Assembly (NCBI RefSeq): GCF_900107375.1
Contig: NZ_FNPT01000004.1
Span: forward strand, 62,001-126,000
DNA from: Lysobacter sp. yr284
Lineage (GTDB): Bacteria; Pseudomonadota; Gammaproteobacteria; Xanthomonadales; Xanthomonadaceae
Direction: 5' to 3'
Length of the DNA: 64,000 nt
Shown here: positions 18,401-26,000 of the stretch, in pieces
Position numbering within the stretch: position 1 is the stretch's first letter
Layout of the letters: every line of letters starts with the position of its first letter
Notes under the pieces: generated by a model
Database searches by the model: none
What the model saw: only the letters and a program-made list of their open reading frames with translations
What the model was told of the DNA's origin: nothing
Translations under genes and position numbers: made by a program

Positions 18401-19560
18401 TGGAGCTGCGCGTGTCGGCGCTGATGCACAGCGAGGACGACGCGCGCGAACTGGGCGTGATCGTGTCCGCCATCGAGGCCGTCGGCGCCGACGGCGAGAC
18501 CGCGATCGACCTGGGCGAGGGCATGGAAGAGCGCGCGCGCCGCGCCGCGCCGGAGCGCTGGATCGGCGAGCTGATCGCCGCGGCCAAGCGCCGCGCGCGC
18601 GACGTCGACCGCCGCTTCTGCAAGATCCGCGGCCCGCACAGCGCCGAGATGGAGCGCTGGCTGGACCGGCACGCCGCCGACTACGACGTGATCCTGGCCC
18701 AGGGCGTGCCGTTCGCCAGCTCGCTGCTGGGCGTGCGCACGGCGGCGCAGCACGGCCTGCCGTCGATCGTGCTGCCGCATTTCCACATGGAAGACCGCTA
18801 CTACCACTGGCGCGATTTCTACGACGCGTTCGCCGCCGCCGACCGGGTGCTGGCGTTCCCCGAGGAAAGCCGGCGCGCGTTCTTCGACAAGGTCGGCGCG
18901 CATTCGGTGGGCATCGCCGGCGGCGGCCTGAACGCGGCCGACTTCGCGGCCGACTTCGTCGCCCGCGGGCGCGAGGCGTTCGCCCGCGTGCATCGCAGCG
19001 AGCGCCCGTTCGTGCTGGTGCTGGGGCGCAAGACCGCGGCCAAGCATTACGCAGCGACGGTGCAGGCCTGCCAGCGCCTGAACGCGGCCGGCACCGGCGT
19101 GGACGTGGTGTTGATCGGTCCGGACGACGACGGCGTGCCATTGGCCGGCGAGGGCGTGTATTACTATGGCCCGCAGCCGCGCGAGGTGGTGGTCGGCGCG
19201 CTGTCGCAGGCGCGCTGCCTGGCGAACATGAGCGAAAGCGAGAGCTTCGGCATCGTGTTGCTGGAATCGTGGATGGCGGGCCGGCCGGTGGTCGCGCGCG
19301 GTTCCACCGCCGCGTTCGCCGAGTTGGTCGAAGCGGGGGAGAACGGGTATCTGGCCGACTCGGTGGACGAGCTGGCCGCGCAACTCAAGCGTTACATCGA
19401 CGATAGCGACCTGGCGGACCGGCACGGCGCGGCGGGGCGCGACATCGCCCGCGGCTTCGAGTGGGACGGGGTGGCAGACAGACTTTGGGACATTGTCTCG
19501 GGAGTTTTGGATGAACGACGTTTCGGCGCTGCACGAGAGGGTGCTCCACCAGCTGCATAG
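15448..19560 (+). CDS. Giant three-domain glycosyltransferase (1370 residues)
   Basis: Three GT-B units lie in one chain: about 1-390, 400-790 and 794-1370. Units 1 and 2 are clearly related to each other: both have GSAHPPNV, then GSVC, PANV.LLGF and a NPL..G.G..LK segment before STPIG or TSPIG. Unit 3 starts LTYRFGEPARGGAEVYLLN and ends with an EX7E motif in ESFGIVLLE (about 1262). Inside unit 3, residues about 905-1015 form an inserted beta-rich stretch (WNYPERSDGRVVRWTG...) unlike the GT fold. No transmembrane segment is seen, so it is likely cytoplasmic. Multi-domain transferases often make repeating units processively; here the fusion may build a short backbone repeat. The sugar and linkage specificities are unknown. 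Confidence 0.85.
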   Translation: MAEKRRKLLAINFFPAFVPPRSGGEQRYYMLYRYLSEAFDVTLLSATFADAKTETIEHSPSFREIRVPKPREADQIHWKLDNERIGPECSGLALALAGEFDTELGRRMGELVRAADLVVHESPFTLPYDRGAGSDGKLRIYNAYNVEYRLAEQMFEGEIGRRGAAFVRELEARLLGCCSALLAISEEERSEFHDAFGFPAERIFLAPNGYEPVAAPEPAPARERSALFLGSAHPPNVEALAFIAEQLAPALKDVTFYALGSVCKAYDKPVPANVKLLGFVDAAEKDALLWRCGAAINPLRSGAGTNLKMLDYMGHAAPVLSTPIGARGLEIEAGAQAAISELDGFAGALRRLLDDAGASRALGERGAEFARARYTWQAIAARSAQAIADTLAAPAVASARKRILAVCDYETHRAAGGGQVRINELLGELGREFDVTLLCLNNGESEERCTIAPGVIQRSIPKTAAHRREDVKSLKGYSVSVADLVAARHCLDNEALIAAFREELARADLVDFEHCFLAPLLSLVPQAMPVVHSSHNVEAELKRELLASREDGDKWIELAEQLERQVAARADLVFCVSDADGVRLRERYGARRVLTVENGVRLPQVHRNGLAREERPEQPPLAVFVGSAHPPNVRAAQFIVDELAARNPRVNFALVGSVCEAIDVAEVPANVALLGFLSLADKQALFALADLAVNPLFEGGGSSLKVPDFLAAGLPLLTSPIGVRGFGGLRAGTHYIEAGPEAMAEWIPKLCGDRSLSARISAEAMDYVATHLDWRVLGGRMRRELRQLIGRDGPCRMLVLTYRFGEPARGGAEVYLLNLLRALEKREGLEIDVVAPAVGPIHDRLHFSADYEPPTAADAVPRMKGQVRLFRPDPPPPDRFAQAAILNSAWMQESLRIGADLAVDIGPGLLGGWNYPERSDGRVVRWTGRVAQALLPEGSEGVRIAGVALQPVRVSVRVDDVELDAKNVSGRFSFRHSFAGPGTLLELRVSALMHSEDDARELGVIVSAIEAVGADGETAIDLGEGMEERARRAAPERWIGELIAAAKRRARDVDRRFCKIRGPHSAEMERWLDRHAADYDVILAQGVPFASSLLGVRTAAQHGLPSIVLPHFHMEDRYYHWRDFYDAFAAADRVLAFPEESRRAFFDKVGAHSVGIAGGGLNAADFAADFVARGREAFARVHRSERPFVLVLGRKTAAKHYAATVQACQRLNAAGTGVDVVLIGPDDDGVPLAGEGVYYYGPQPREVVVGALSQARCLANMSESESFGIVLLESWMAGRPVVARGSTAAFAELVEAGENGYLADSVDELAAQLKRYIDDSDLADRHGAAGRDIARGFEWDGVADRLWDIVSGVLDERRFGAAREGAPPAA

Positions 19561-21076
19561 CAAGAGCGTCCACGACCCCGATTTCCGGGCGCTGGACTGG
19601 ATCGGGCGGCAGATGCGGCCGCTGCGCACGGTCCTGGACGTCGGCGCCAACGGCGGCCAGACCGTGGCGACCTTGCGCGCCGTGCTCGGCGGCGACGTCG
19701 CCATCCACTGCTTCGAAGCCAACCCGCGGCTGTGGCCGGGCCTGGAGCGGATCGCCGGACTGGCCGGCGGCGCGGTCGAGATCCACCGCTGCGGCCTGGG
19801 CGCCGAACCCGGCGAACTGACCTTGCTGGTGCCCTCGGTGGACGGCGTGGTCTACCTGGAGGAGTCGTCGCTGGACCCGGCGCAATTCGACAAGCCCTGG
19901 GTGCGCGAGAAATATCAGGAGCGCGGCGGCCTGGAACTGGAATCGGTCAGCGTGCCGATCGTGCGCGGCGACGATTTCCAACTGCAGCCGGATTTGATCA
20001 AGGTCGACGTCGAAGGCTTCGAAGCGCAGGCGCTGCGCGGATTGGTCGAGACCATCCGCCGCTGCCGGCCGGCGCTGCTGGTCGAGAACAGCGACTGGCA
20101 CAACGTCACCGAACTGCTGGACGGGCTGGGCTACGCGCCGTATCGCTGGGAAGGCGAGGGCATGGCCAAGTTCCATGGCGCCTGCACCAACACGTTCTAC
20201 CTGCCGCGCGAACTGGCGCTGGAACTCGTCGACGCCGCGCCCGAGCCGGCCGAGGCCGCCGCCGAACCCGCGGCCGCCGCCGGCGGCTACGACGAGGCCG
20301 GCGACGTCGCCGCCCATCGCGCCGAAGTCGACTACGCGTTCGAGGTATTGGCGCAGTGCGGCGCGCTGCCCGCCGCCGATGCGCTGGTGCTCGATGTCGG
20401 CGGCGGCGCCGGCGCGCACAGCGCGATGATCGCCGGCCGGGTCGGCCGCATCTACTGCAGCGACTTCAGCGACCAGAACGCGCGCTTCGGCGGCGAGCTG
20501 GTCAAGCTGCTGCAGGAAAAGGCCCAGCGCAACGGCTACGAACTGCCGTCCGGGCGGCTGGAATTCCACCGCGTCGACGCGATGGACCTGATCTACCGCG
20601 ACGGCCTGTTCGACGCGATCTTCTCCTTCGACGCGTTCGAGCACATTCCCGATCCGGCCAAGGCCCTGGCCGAGATGCTGCGCGTGCTCAAGCCGGGCGG
20701 GACGATCTGCATGAAGTTCGACCCGATGTGGACCTGCGACAGCGGCAGCCACTTCCAGTACCGCGTGCCGGAGCCGTGGCAGCACCTGCTCAGCGACGAC
20801 GACGAATTCGTCGCCGCGCTCAAGCGCGCCGGCGGCAGCGACGGCGAGGCCGAGGAATACCGCTACGCGATGAACCGCCGGCGCCTGGCCGACTACCGCG
20901 CGGCGTTCGATTCGGTGCGCGCGCGGGCCGAGTTCCTGCACGAATCGGAATGGGCCGGCTGCGCCCATCCCGAGGGCGAGGCGCATCCGAACTTCGCGCG
21001 CTGCCTGGAGCGCGGCTACACTCGCGAGGAATTGCTGCTGCGCGGCATGCGCAAGGTGATCCGCAAGCGCGGCTGA
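19511..21076 (+). CDS. Two-domain methyltransferase (FkbM plus class I SAM)
   Basis: ATG 19511 was preferred over ATG 19493 because it follows GGGAG and gives the shorter overlap (50 bases) with the upstream gene. The 521-residue product has an FkbM-type methyltransferase at 1-235, with motif I VLDVGANGGQT (41-51) and DLIKVDVEGFEAQAL. After an Ala/Glu/Pro-rich linker (about 240-262) comes a second methyltransferase with LVLDVGGGAGAHS (about 292) and FSFDAFEHIPDP. FkbM domains commonly O-methylate sugars. Two different catalytic domains in one protein suggest two methylations of the same glycan or sequential modification. It closes the operon; a lipoprotein gene converges on it from the other strand. 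Confidence 0.87.
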   Translation: MNDVSALHERVLHQLHSKSVHDPDFRALDWIGRQMRPLRTVLDVGANGGQTVATLRAVLGGDVAIHCFEANPRLWPGLERIAGLAGGAVEIHRCGLGAEPGELTLLVPSVDGVVYLEESSLDPAQFDKPWVREKYQERGGLELESVSVPIVRGDDFQLQPDLIKVDVEGFEAQALRGLVETIRRCRPALLVENSDWHNVTELLDGLGYAPYRWEGEGMAKFHGACTNTFYLPRELALELVDAAPEPAEAAAEPAAAAGGYDEAGDVAAHRAEVDYAFEVLAQCGALPAADALVLDVGGGAGAHSAMIAGRVGRIYCSDFSDQNARFGGELVKLLQEKAQRNGYELPSGRLEFHRVDAMDLIYRDGLFDAIFSFDAFEHIPDPAKALAEMLRVLKPGGTICMKFDPMWTCDSGSHFQYRVPEPWQHLLSDDDEFVAALKRAGGSDGEAEEYRYAMNRRRLADYRAAFDSVRARAEFLHESEWAGCAHPEGEAHPNFARCLERGYTREELLLRGMRKVIRKRG

Positions 21077-21099
21077 GGCGCGCGCCCGCGGCGCGCGGG

Positions 21100-21639
21100 T
21101 CAGGGGTCGACGGTGAGGTCGTAGTGCAGCGGCCCCACCCCGGCCGCTTCCAGCGAGGTACCGTCGGCGTCGGTCAGCACCAGCTTGAGCAGCACCCGCC
21201 CGGCGGCCGGCGGCGCGACCAGGGTGAACTGCTCCGCCCCGGACACGCCCGAGCCGATCCCGGTCTTGCGCTCGATGTTCACCGTCGGCGCGCGCGCGGC
21301 ATAGGTCGTGGGTTCGAGCCAGCTCGCCGACAGGCGCAGCGAATCGGCGGTGCCGGCGGCGAGCCAGACTTCGCTGCCGTTGGTGATGCTGATGCCCAGC
21401 GCGAACGGCTGGCCGGCCTTGACCGGGCCTTCCAGCTTCCAGTAATTCAGCTTGATCTTGCCGACCGACGACTCCGGCACCGCGCCGAGCTTGTATTCGG
21501 TCTTGGCGACCGGGCCGGGGATGTCCGGCGGCTTGCAGGCGCTCAGCGCGAGGGCGAGCGCGCCGGCCGCCGCGCCGGCGCGCAGCAGGCGCGCGCAGGC
21601 GGCCCGGGCCGGGGACGGAAGGAGGGATCGTGCGCTCAT
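21100..21639 (-). CDS. Hypothetical lipoprotein
   Basis: The 179-residue product starts at ATG 21639 behind AGGAG; an in-frame ATG 18 bases upstream is less well placed. The N-terminus is a signal peptide ending in the lipobox LSAC (C35). The mature part is beta-rich and polar, with KLNYWKLEGPVKAGQPFALGI and a final PLHYDLTVDP, and shows no catalytic motif. It looks like a small immunoglobulin-like or beta-sandwich lipoprotein. It lies between two envelope-sugar clusters on the opposite strand, so a surface role is plausible but unproven. Confidence 0.72.
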   Translation of the reverse strand: MSARSLLPSPARAACARLLRAGAAAGALALALSACKPPDIPGPVAKTEYKLGAVPESSVGKIKLNYWKLEGPVKAGQPFALGISITNGSEVWLAAGTADSLRLSASWLEPTTYAARAPTVNIERKTGIGSGVSGAEQFTLVAPPAAGRVLLKLVLTDADGTSLEAAGVGPLHYDLTVDP

Positions 21640-21701
21640 CGGGTCGGTCTCCTGCAACGCCAGCCGCGTCGCGCCGGACGCCGCGCAGGGCCGTCTGCGG
21701 T

Positions 21702-21730
21702 TTGTCCGCGAGCCGGCCGCTGGCTATAGT
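21702..21730 (+). promoter_or_regulatory. Sigma70-like promoter for the GT-C/GT2 region
   Basis: A -35-like TTGTCC (21702-21707) and a -10-like TATAGT (21725-21730) are separated by 17 bases. The predicted start lies about 27 bases before ATG 21764. The AT-rich TAAGTCGTTAATTC that follows stands out in this GC-rich genome. Confidence 0.55.
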
Positions 21731-21763
21731 AAGTCGTTAATTCTACGCATAAAGCAGGCTTGA

Positions 21764-23509
21764 ATGAGCAGTATCCAGGGGGCTTCGGCGGACTCCGGCG
21801 CGCCCGCGCCACGCGACTGGCCGTTGTCGACCACCGCCTGCATCCTGGCGATGGTGGCCGCGTTCTACCTGCTGGTGTCGCGGGTGGCGGCGCTCGGTCC
21901 GCCGATGGTGTTCGCCGACGAGTACAGCTACGCGGCGTGGTCGTACTGGGTGCTGCACCGCGAGGTCATGCCGGGGCAGGCGCCGCTGGTCAACAACTGG
22001 TTCTTCTCGCTGCTGTATTCGCTGGCGCATTCGCGCGGCGGCGAGTTGATCGTCAAGGCGCGGTTGCTCAACGTGATCGTGGTGGCGCTGGCGATCGTGC
22101 CGCTGTACCGCATCGCGGTGCAGGTGTACCGGCCGCGCGGCGCGTTGCTGCTGGCGATCGCGTTCGCCTGGGCCGGCCTGGGCGGCTACATCGCCTTCTT
22201 CATGCCGGAAAGCCTGTTCGCGGCGTTGTACGTGGGCCTGCTGTCGCTGCTGTTCGCGTACCTGCGCCAGCCGCGCGCGTCGCTGCTGGTGTGGGCGGCG
22301 GTGTTGCACGGGCTGTTGATCGCGACCAAGCCGCACGGCCTGTTCCTGTTGCCGCCTTTCGCGCTGCTGCTGGCCGCGTACGACGCGCGCACCCGGCGCG
22401 TGGGCTGGTCGGCGTCGGCGCTGGGCATGGCCGGGTTGTATGCGGCGGCGACGGTGCTCAGCTATGTCGCGCTGGAAAGCGCGATCTTCGGCAAGCTCGT
22501 GCTCAATCCGTTCGGCGGCCATTACGGCGCGCAGTCCTCGATCATCGAGAACGGCCTGAGCCCGGCGCTGCTGCTGAGCAAGGGCATCGTGGCGCTGCGC
22601 AACCATCTCGCCTTCCTGGCCACGCTGATGTCGTTGCCGCTGCTGCTGGTCGCGGTCAGCGCGGTGCGCAACCTGCTGCGTCCGCAGGCGCTGGAGCCGC
22701 AGTTCGCCTGGATGCGCCCGGCGGTGTGGTTCGTGCTGGCCGGTTTCGGCTGCTTCTTCGCGGTGACCATGGCCTTCTCCGCCGCGGTCGCCGGCACCGG
22801 CATGTACGAGAGCCTGGACCGCGTGCACGGCCGCTACTACGAATTCGCGCTGGTGCCGCTGCTGATGTACGCGGTGCTGGTGGCGTCGGTGGAATGGCGC
22901 CTGTGGAGCCTGCGCCTGCGCCTGGCGGTGGCGGCGACGGTGCTGGCCGCATCGGCGGCGGGCTACTGGTGGCTGCTGCGCGAGGTCTACCAGTACCACA
23001 CCGATTTCGCGCTCGGCCTGTCGGCCTTCAACGACCGCTTCATCCGCTACAACTGCATGCTCGCCGCGTGGGCGGCGCTGGCGGTGTTCGTGGCGCGCCC
23101 GCGCCATGCCGGCAAGGCGATCCTGGCGGCGATGGTGCTGTACCTGGGCTGGAACAGCACCCAGGTCGACAAGGTGCGCCGCGGGGCCAACCAGCCCAGC
23201 GTCATCGACCGCTACGGCGAGCGCATCGACCGCGAAGGCAAGCGCTCGGGCCATCAGTTCGCGTTGTTCAGGCAGCTCGACGCGGACGCCTACCGTTCCG
23301 CGTTCTACATGATCGGCGACGGCACCGCGATCTACCTGCAGCCGGGCCAGGAGTTCGATTGCAGCCTGATCAAGGGGCCGGCGACGGTGATCGCGCTGCA
23401 CGGGATCGGCGTGCCGTGCGGGCTCAACGGGCGCGAGAACGAGGACGGGATCTCGCTGTCCTCGACCGAGGCGGCGACGCCGGTCGCGCCCCCGGCCCCG
23501 GCGAAATAG
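21764..23509 (+). CDS. GT-C type membrane glycosyltransferase (family 39/ArnT-like)
   Basis: The 581-residue polytopic protein has about ten or more hydrophobic segments, a first periplasmic loop containing an acidic pair (VFADEYSYAAWSYW, about 47-60) and a soluble C-terminal part. This layout, with an Asp-Glu pair after the first membrane helix, is that of GT-C enzymes (ArnT, PMT, GT39/83), which use polyprenyl-phosphate-linked sugars and act on the periplasmic side. The gene lies 170 bases upstream of a polyprenyl-phosphate GT2 gene and an SMR-like flippase gene that would supply such a donor. Donor and acceptor are unknown. Its own promoter-like sequence is upstream. Confidence 0.8.
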   Translation: MSSIQGASADSGAPAPRDWPLSTTACILAMVAAFYLLVSRVAALGPPMVFADEYSYAAWSYWVLHREVMPGQAPLVNNWFFSLLYSLAHSRGGELIVKARLLNVIVVALAIVPLYRIAVQVYRPRGALLLAIAFAWAGLGGYIAFFMPESLFAALYVGLLSLLFAYLRQPRASLLVWAAVLHGLLIATKPHGLFLLPPFALLLAAYDARTRRVGWSASALGMAGLYAAATVLSYVALESAIFGKLVLNPFGGHYGAQSSIIENGLSPALLLSKGIVALRNHLAFLATLMSLPLLLVAVSAVRNLLRPQALEPQFAWMRPAVWFVLAGFGCFFAVTMAFSAAVAGTGMYESLDRVHGRYYEFALVPLLMYAVLVASVEWRLWSLRLRLAVAATVLAASAAGYWWLLREVYQYHTDFALGLSAFNDRFIRYNCMLAAWAALAVFVARPRHAGKAILAAMVLYLGWNSTQVDKVRRGANQPSVIDRYGERIDREGKRSGHQFALFRQLDADAYRSAFYMIGDGTAIYLQPGQEFDCSLIKGPATVIALHGIGVPCGLNGRENEDGISLSSTEAATPVAPPAPAK

Positions 23510-23527
23510 GCCGGCGGCGACCTTCGG

Positions 23528-23549
23528 TCCGGGCGCCGCGGCGCCCGGA
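23528..23549 (+). terminator. Possible terminator hairpin after the GT-C gene
   Basis: TCCGGGCGCC and GGCGCCCGGA form a 10-bp perfect stem around two bases, 19 bases after the stop codon. There is no T-run, so rho-independent termination is doubtful. Confidence 0.35.
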
Positions 23550-23679
23550 TCGCCCGTGCGAGCGGGCCTAACTCCCTGAATCTACATGCCTGTCCGGTCG
23601 CGATCGGCTAAGATGGCCGCCCAGCCGGCGGCGGCCGCCGCTTGGCCCGTCCCTCCCGCAAGCCGCCCTGGAATTCCGA

Positions 23680-24702
23680 ATGACTCGCGACGCGAACGCC
23701 CCACGCTCCTGGACCAGCGGCATCGCCGTGGTCATCCCGAGCTACAAGGTGACGCGGCACATTCTCGGCGTGCTCGCCGCGATCGGCCCGGAGGTCGATG
23801 CGGTCTACTGCGTGGACGACGCCTGTCCCGACAACAGCGGCGAGTTCATCGAACGCAACGCCACCGACCCGCGCGTGCGGGTGCTGCGCAATCCGCACAA
23901 CCAGGGCGTGGGCGGGGCGATGATCACCGGTTACCAGCAGGCCATCGCCGACGGCGCCACGGTGATCGTCAAGATCGACGGCGACGGGCAGATGGATCCG
24001 GCGTTGCTGCCGGCGTTCGTCGCGCCGATCCTCGCCGGCGAGGCCGACTACACCAAGGGCAACCGTTTCTGGGACCTGGCGCAGATCCGGCAGATGCCGC
24101 TGGCGCGGCGCATCGGCAACCTCGGCCTGAGCTTCATGGCCAAGGCCTCCACCGGCTATTGGGACGTGTTCGACCCGACCAACGGCTACACCGCGATCCA
24201 CGCGCGCGTCGCCGCAATGCTGCCGTTCAACAGCATCAGCCGGCGCTATTTCTTCGAGACCGACATCCTGTTCCGGCTCAACACCGTGCGCGCGGTGGTG
24301 ATCGACGTGCCGATGGACGCGCGCTACGGCGACGAGACCAGCGGCCTGAAGGCTTCGAAGATATTCTTCGAATTCCTGTTCAAGCACGCGCGCAACCTCG
24401 GCAAGCGCGTGGGCTACAACTACTTCCTGCGCGATCTGTCGCTGGCCTCGCTGGAGTTGCTGGCGGCGGTGTTGCTGCTCGGCTTCGGCCTGGGCTTCGG
24501 CGGCTGGCATTGGGTGCGTTCGGTCCAGGCCGAGAGCGCCACCCCGGTGGGCACGGTGATGATCGCGACCGTGGCGGTGGTCTCGGGCCTGCAGTTCCTG
24601 CTCGCGTTCTTCGGTTACGACATCGCGTCGGTGCCGCGGCGGCCGTTGTCGCAGCTGTTGGCCCGGCGTCCCTTGATCAAGCGCATTTCGCACGATGAGT
24701 GA
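23680..24702 (+). CDS. Polyprenyl-phosphate glycosyltransferase, GT2 (DPM1/GtrB/ArnC-like)
   Basis: This 340-residue protein has a GT2 domain at 10-240: VVIPSYKVTRHI, the VDDACPD motif, IKIDGDGQMDP (a DXD-like site) and TNGYTAIHARV, the last being typical of dolichyl-phosphate mannosyltransferase relatives. Two hydrophobic segments (about 262-282 and 290-312) anchor it to the inner membrane, as in GtrB and ArnC. Such enzymes transfer a sugar from a nucleotide donor to undecaprenyl phosphate. Six bases separate it from the next gene, a small SMR-like membrane protein, which fits a flippase partner. Confidence 0.87.
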   Translation: MTRDANAPRSWTSGIAVVIPSYKVTRHILGVLAAIGPEVDAVYCVDDACPDNSGEFIERNATDPRVRVLRNPHNQGVGGAMITGYQQAIADGATVIVKIDGDGQMDPALLPAFVAPILAGEADYTKGNRFWDLAQIRQMPLARRIGNLGLSFMAKASTGYWDVFDPTNGYTAIHARVAAMLPFNSISRRYFFETDILFRLNTVRAVVIDVPMDARYGDETSGLKASKIFFEFLFKHARNLGKRVGYNYFLRDLSLASLELLAAVLLLGFGLGFGGWHWVRSVQAESATPVGTVMIATVAVVSGLQFLLAFFGYDIASVPRRPLSQLLARRPLIKRISHDE

Positions 24703-24708
24703 CGCACG

Positions 24709-25071
24709 ATGAGCAATGGCGGCCAACTCAATTTCACCACGGTGGCGATGATCCTGGGCACCATCGCGATGCTCGCGGCGGGCCAGGTGTTGTTCAAATT
24801 CGCAGCCGGTTCGCTCGATTTCTCCAACCCGCGCACCTTGCTGTCGTGGCCGCTGTTCGCGGCCCTGGCGGTGTACGGCCTGGCCACGCTGGCGTGGCTG
24901 GCGGTGCTGGCGCGGGTGCCGCTGTCGCTGGCGTTTCCGTTCTACGGCCTGGCGTTCCTGCTGGTGCCGCTGCTGTCGATGCTGATCCTCGGCGAGAAAT
25001 TGCGCTACTCGACACTGTTGGGCGGCGCGATCATCATGATCGGCGTTGTCGTCAGCGCAAGGGAGTGGTGA
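24709..25071 (+). CDS. Small four-helix membrane protein (EamA/SMR type, ArnE-like)
   Basis: The 120-residue protein has four hydrophobic segments with short loops and the SMR-like features GQVLFKFAAG in helix 1 and GEKLRYSTLLGGAIIMIGV in the last helix-loop. The size and layout match ArnE/ArnF and other small flippase subunits as well as Smr drug pumps. Its tight packing between a polyprenyl-phosphate GT2 gene and a methyltransferase gene favours a role in moving a lipid-linked sugar across the inner membrane. The following gene's ATG begins one base after its stop codon. Confidence 0.82.
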   Translation: MSNGGQLNFTTVAMILGTIAMLAAGQVLFKFAAGSLDFSNPRTLLSWPLFAALAVYGLATLAWLAVLARVPLSLAFPFYGLAFLLVPLLSMLILGEKLRYSTLLGGAIIMIGVVVSAREW

Positions 25072-25968
25072 ATGTTGGAATCGTCGTTTCGTTCCGATTG
25101 CGAGGGCTGCGGCAACGCCCAGGTCGCGGGACTGGCGCAGTGGCACCGGCGCTGCCTGTCGTGCGGGCTGGAGACCGCGGCGTTCACCGCGCACATCGAC
25201 GAACGCGACGGTCCGGACATCGATGAAGACCAGCGCGAACTGGCGTTGCGCCCCATTCGCGAAGCCAACTTCGACACCTTGCTGGCGTGGCTGAAGGCGC
25301 AAACCGGCGTCGGCGGCAGCGCGGATGCGCAACGGCCGCGCTTGCTCGACGTGGGGTGCGCGCACGGCTGGTTCCTGGAAAAGGCCGCGGCCGATTTCGA
25401 GGTCTTCGGCATCGAGCCCGATCCCGAGGTCGCGCGGCGCACGATGGCGCGGGGCCTGCCGGTGCGGCGCGGCTATTTTCCCGATGCGCTGGCCGCGGAC
25501 GAGCGTTTCGACGCGATCGTGTTCAACGACGTGCTCGAGCATATTCCCGACGTGACTTCGGCATTGCGCCATTGCCGCGAGCGCCTGCGTCCGAACGGCG
25601 TGGTCGTGGTCAACGCGCCGGACCGGCGCGGCGCGCTGTACCGGATCGCCGGGACGATGGCGCGCCTGGGCATGCCGGGCCCGTTCGACCGGCTGTGGCA
25701 GAAGGGCCTGCCTTCGCCGCACCTGTATTACTTCGATACCGCGTCGCTGGCCGCGGTGGCCGCTCGCGCCGGGCTGCGCGTGACCGCCAGCCGGCGCCTG
25801 CCGACCTTGCTGGCGAGCGGTCTGTACGAGCGCATCATGTGCTCCGGCGACGTGTCCAAGGCCAAGGCGCTGGCCTTGACCGCCGGCATCCTGCCGCTGG
25901 TGCCGGCGTTGCGCGCGTTGCCGTCGGACATCACGGTGTGGCTGCTGGCGGAGCAGGCGCCGGGCTGA
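25072..25968 (+). CDS. Zinc-ribbon plus class I methyltransferase
   Basis: The 298-residue protein starts immediately after the previous stop codon. The first 31 residues hold two CXXC pairs (C10/C13 and C28/C31), a likely zinc ribbon. A SAM-dependent methyltransferase follows, with motif I LLDVGCAHGWFLEKA (about 92-106), IEPDPEVARR and FNDVLEHIPDV. Zinc-ribbon methyltransferases of this kind occur in sugar biosynthesis clusters, where they methylate nucleotide-linked or lipid-linked sugars. The gene is within a packed set of envelope-sugar genes, so a sugar substrate is the best guess. Confidence 0.85.
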   Translation: MLESSFRSDCEGCGNAQVAGLAQWHRRCLSCGLETAAFTAHIDERDGPDIDEDQRELALRPIREANFDTLLAWLKAQTGVGGSADAQRPRLLDVGCAHGWFLEKAAADFEVFGIEPDPEVARRTMARGLPVRRGYFPDALAADERFDAIVFNDVLEHIPDVTSALRHCRERLRPNGVVVVNAPDRRGALYRIAGTMARLGMPGPFDRLWQKGLPSPHLYYFDTASLAAVAARAGLRVTASRRLPTLLASGLYERIMCSGDVSKAKALALTAGILPLVPALRALPSDITVWLLAEQAPG

Positions 25969-26000
25969 ACGACGGCGCCAGGAACGAGAGGAAAGCGAAC

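Noticed and set aside
15469-19722. A 1417-codon open frame on the minus strand, antisense to the giant glycosyltransferase gene
   Set aside because: It is a mirror frame produced by strong GC3 codon bias. Its translation is histidine/glutamine/arginine-rich, without domains, while the plus-strand frame has clear glycosyltransferase motifs.
21305-21322. GTGGGTTCGAGCC, resembling a tRNA T-arm
   Set aside because: It lies inside the lipoprotein gene and no acceptor, D or anticodon stems surround it.
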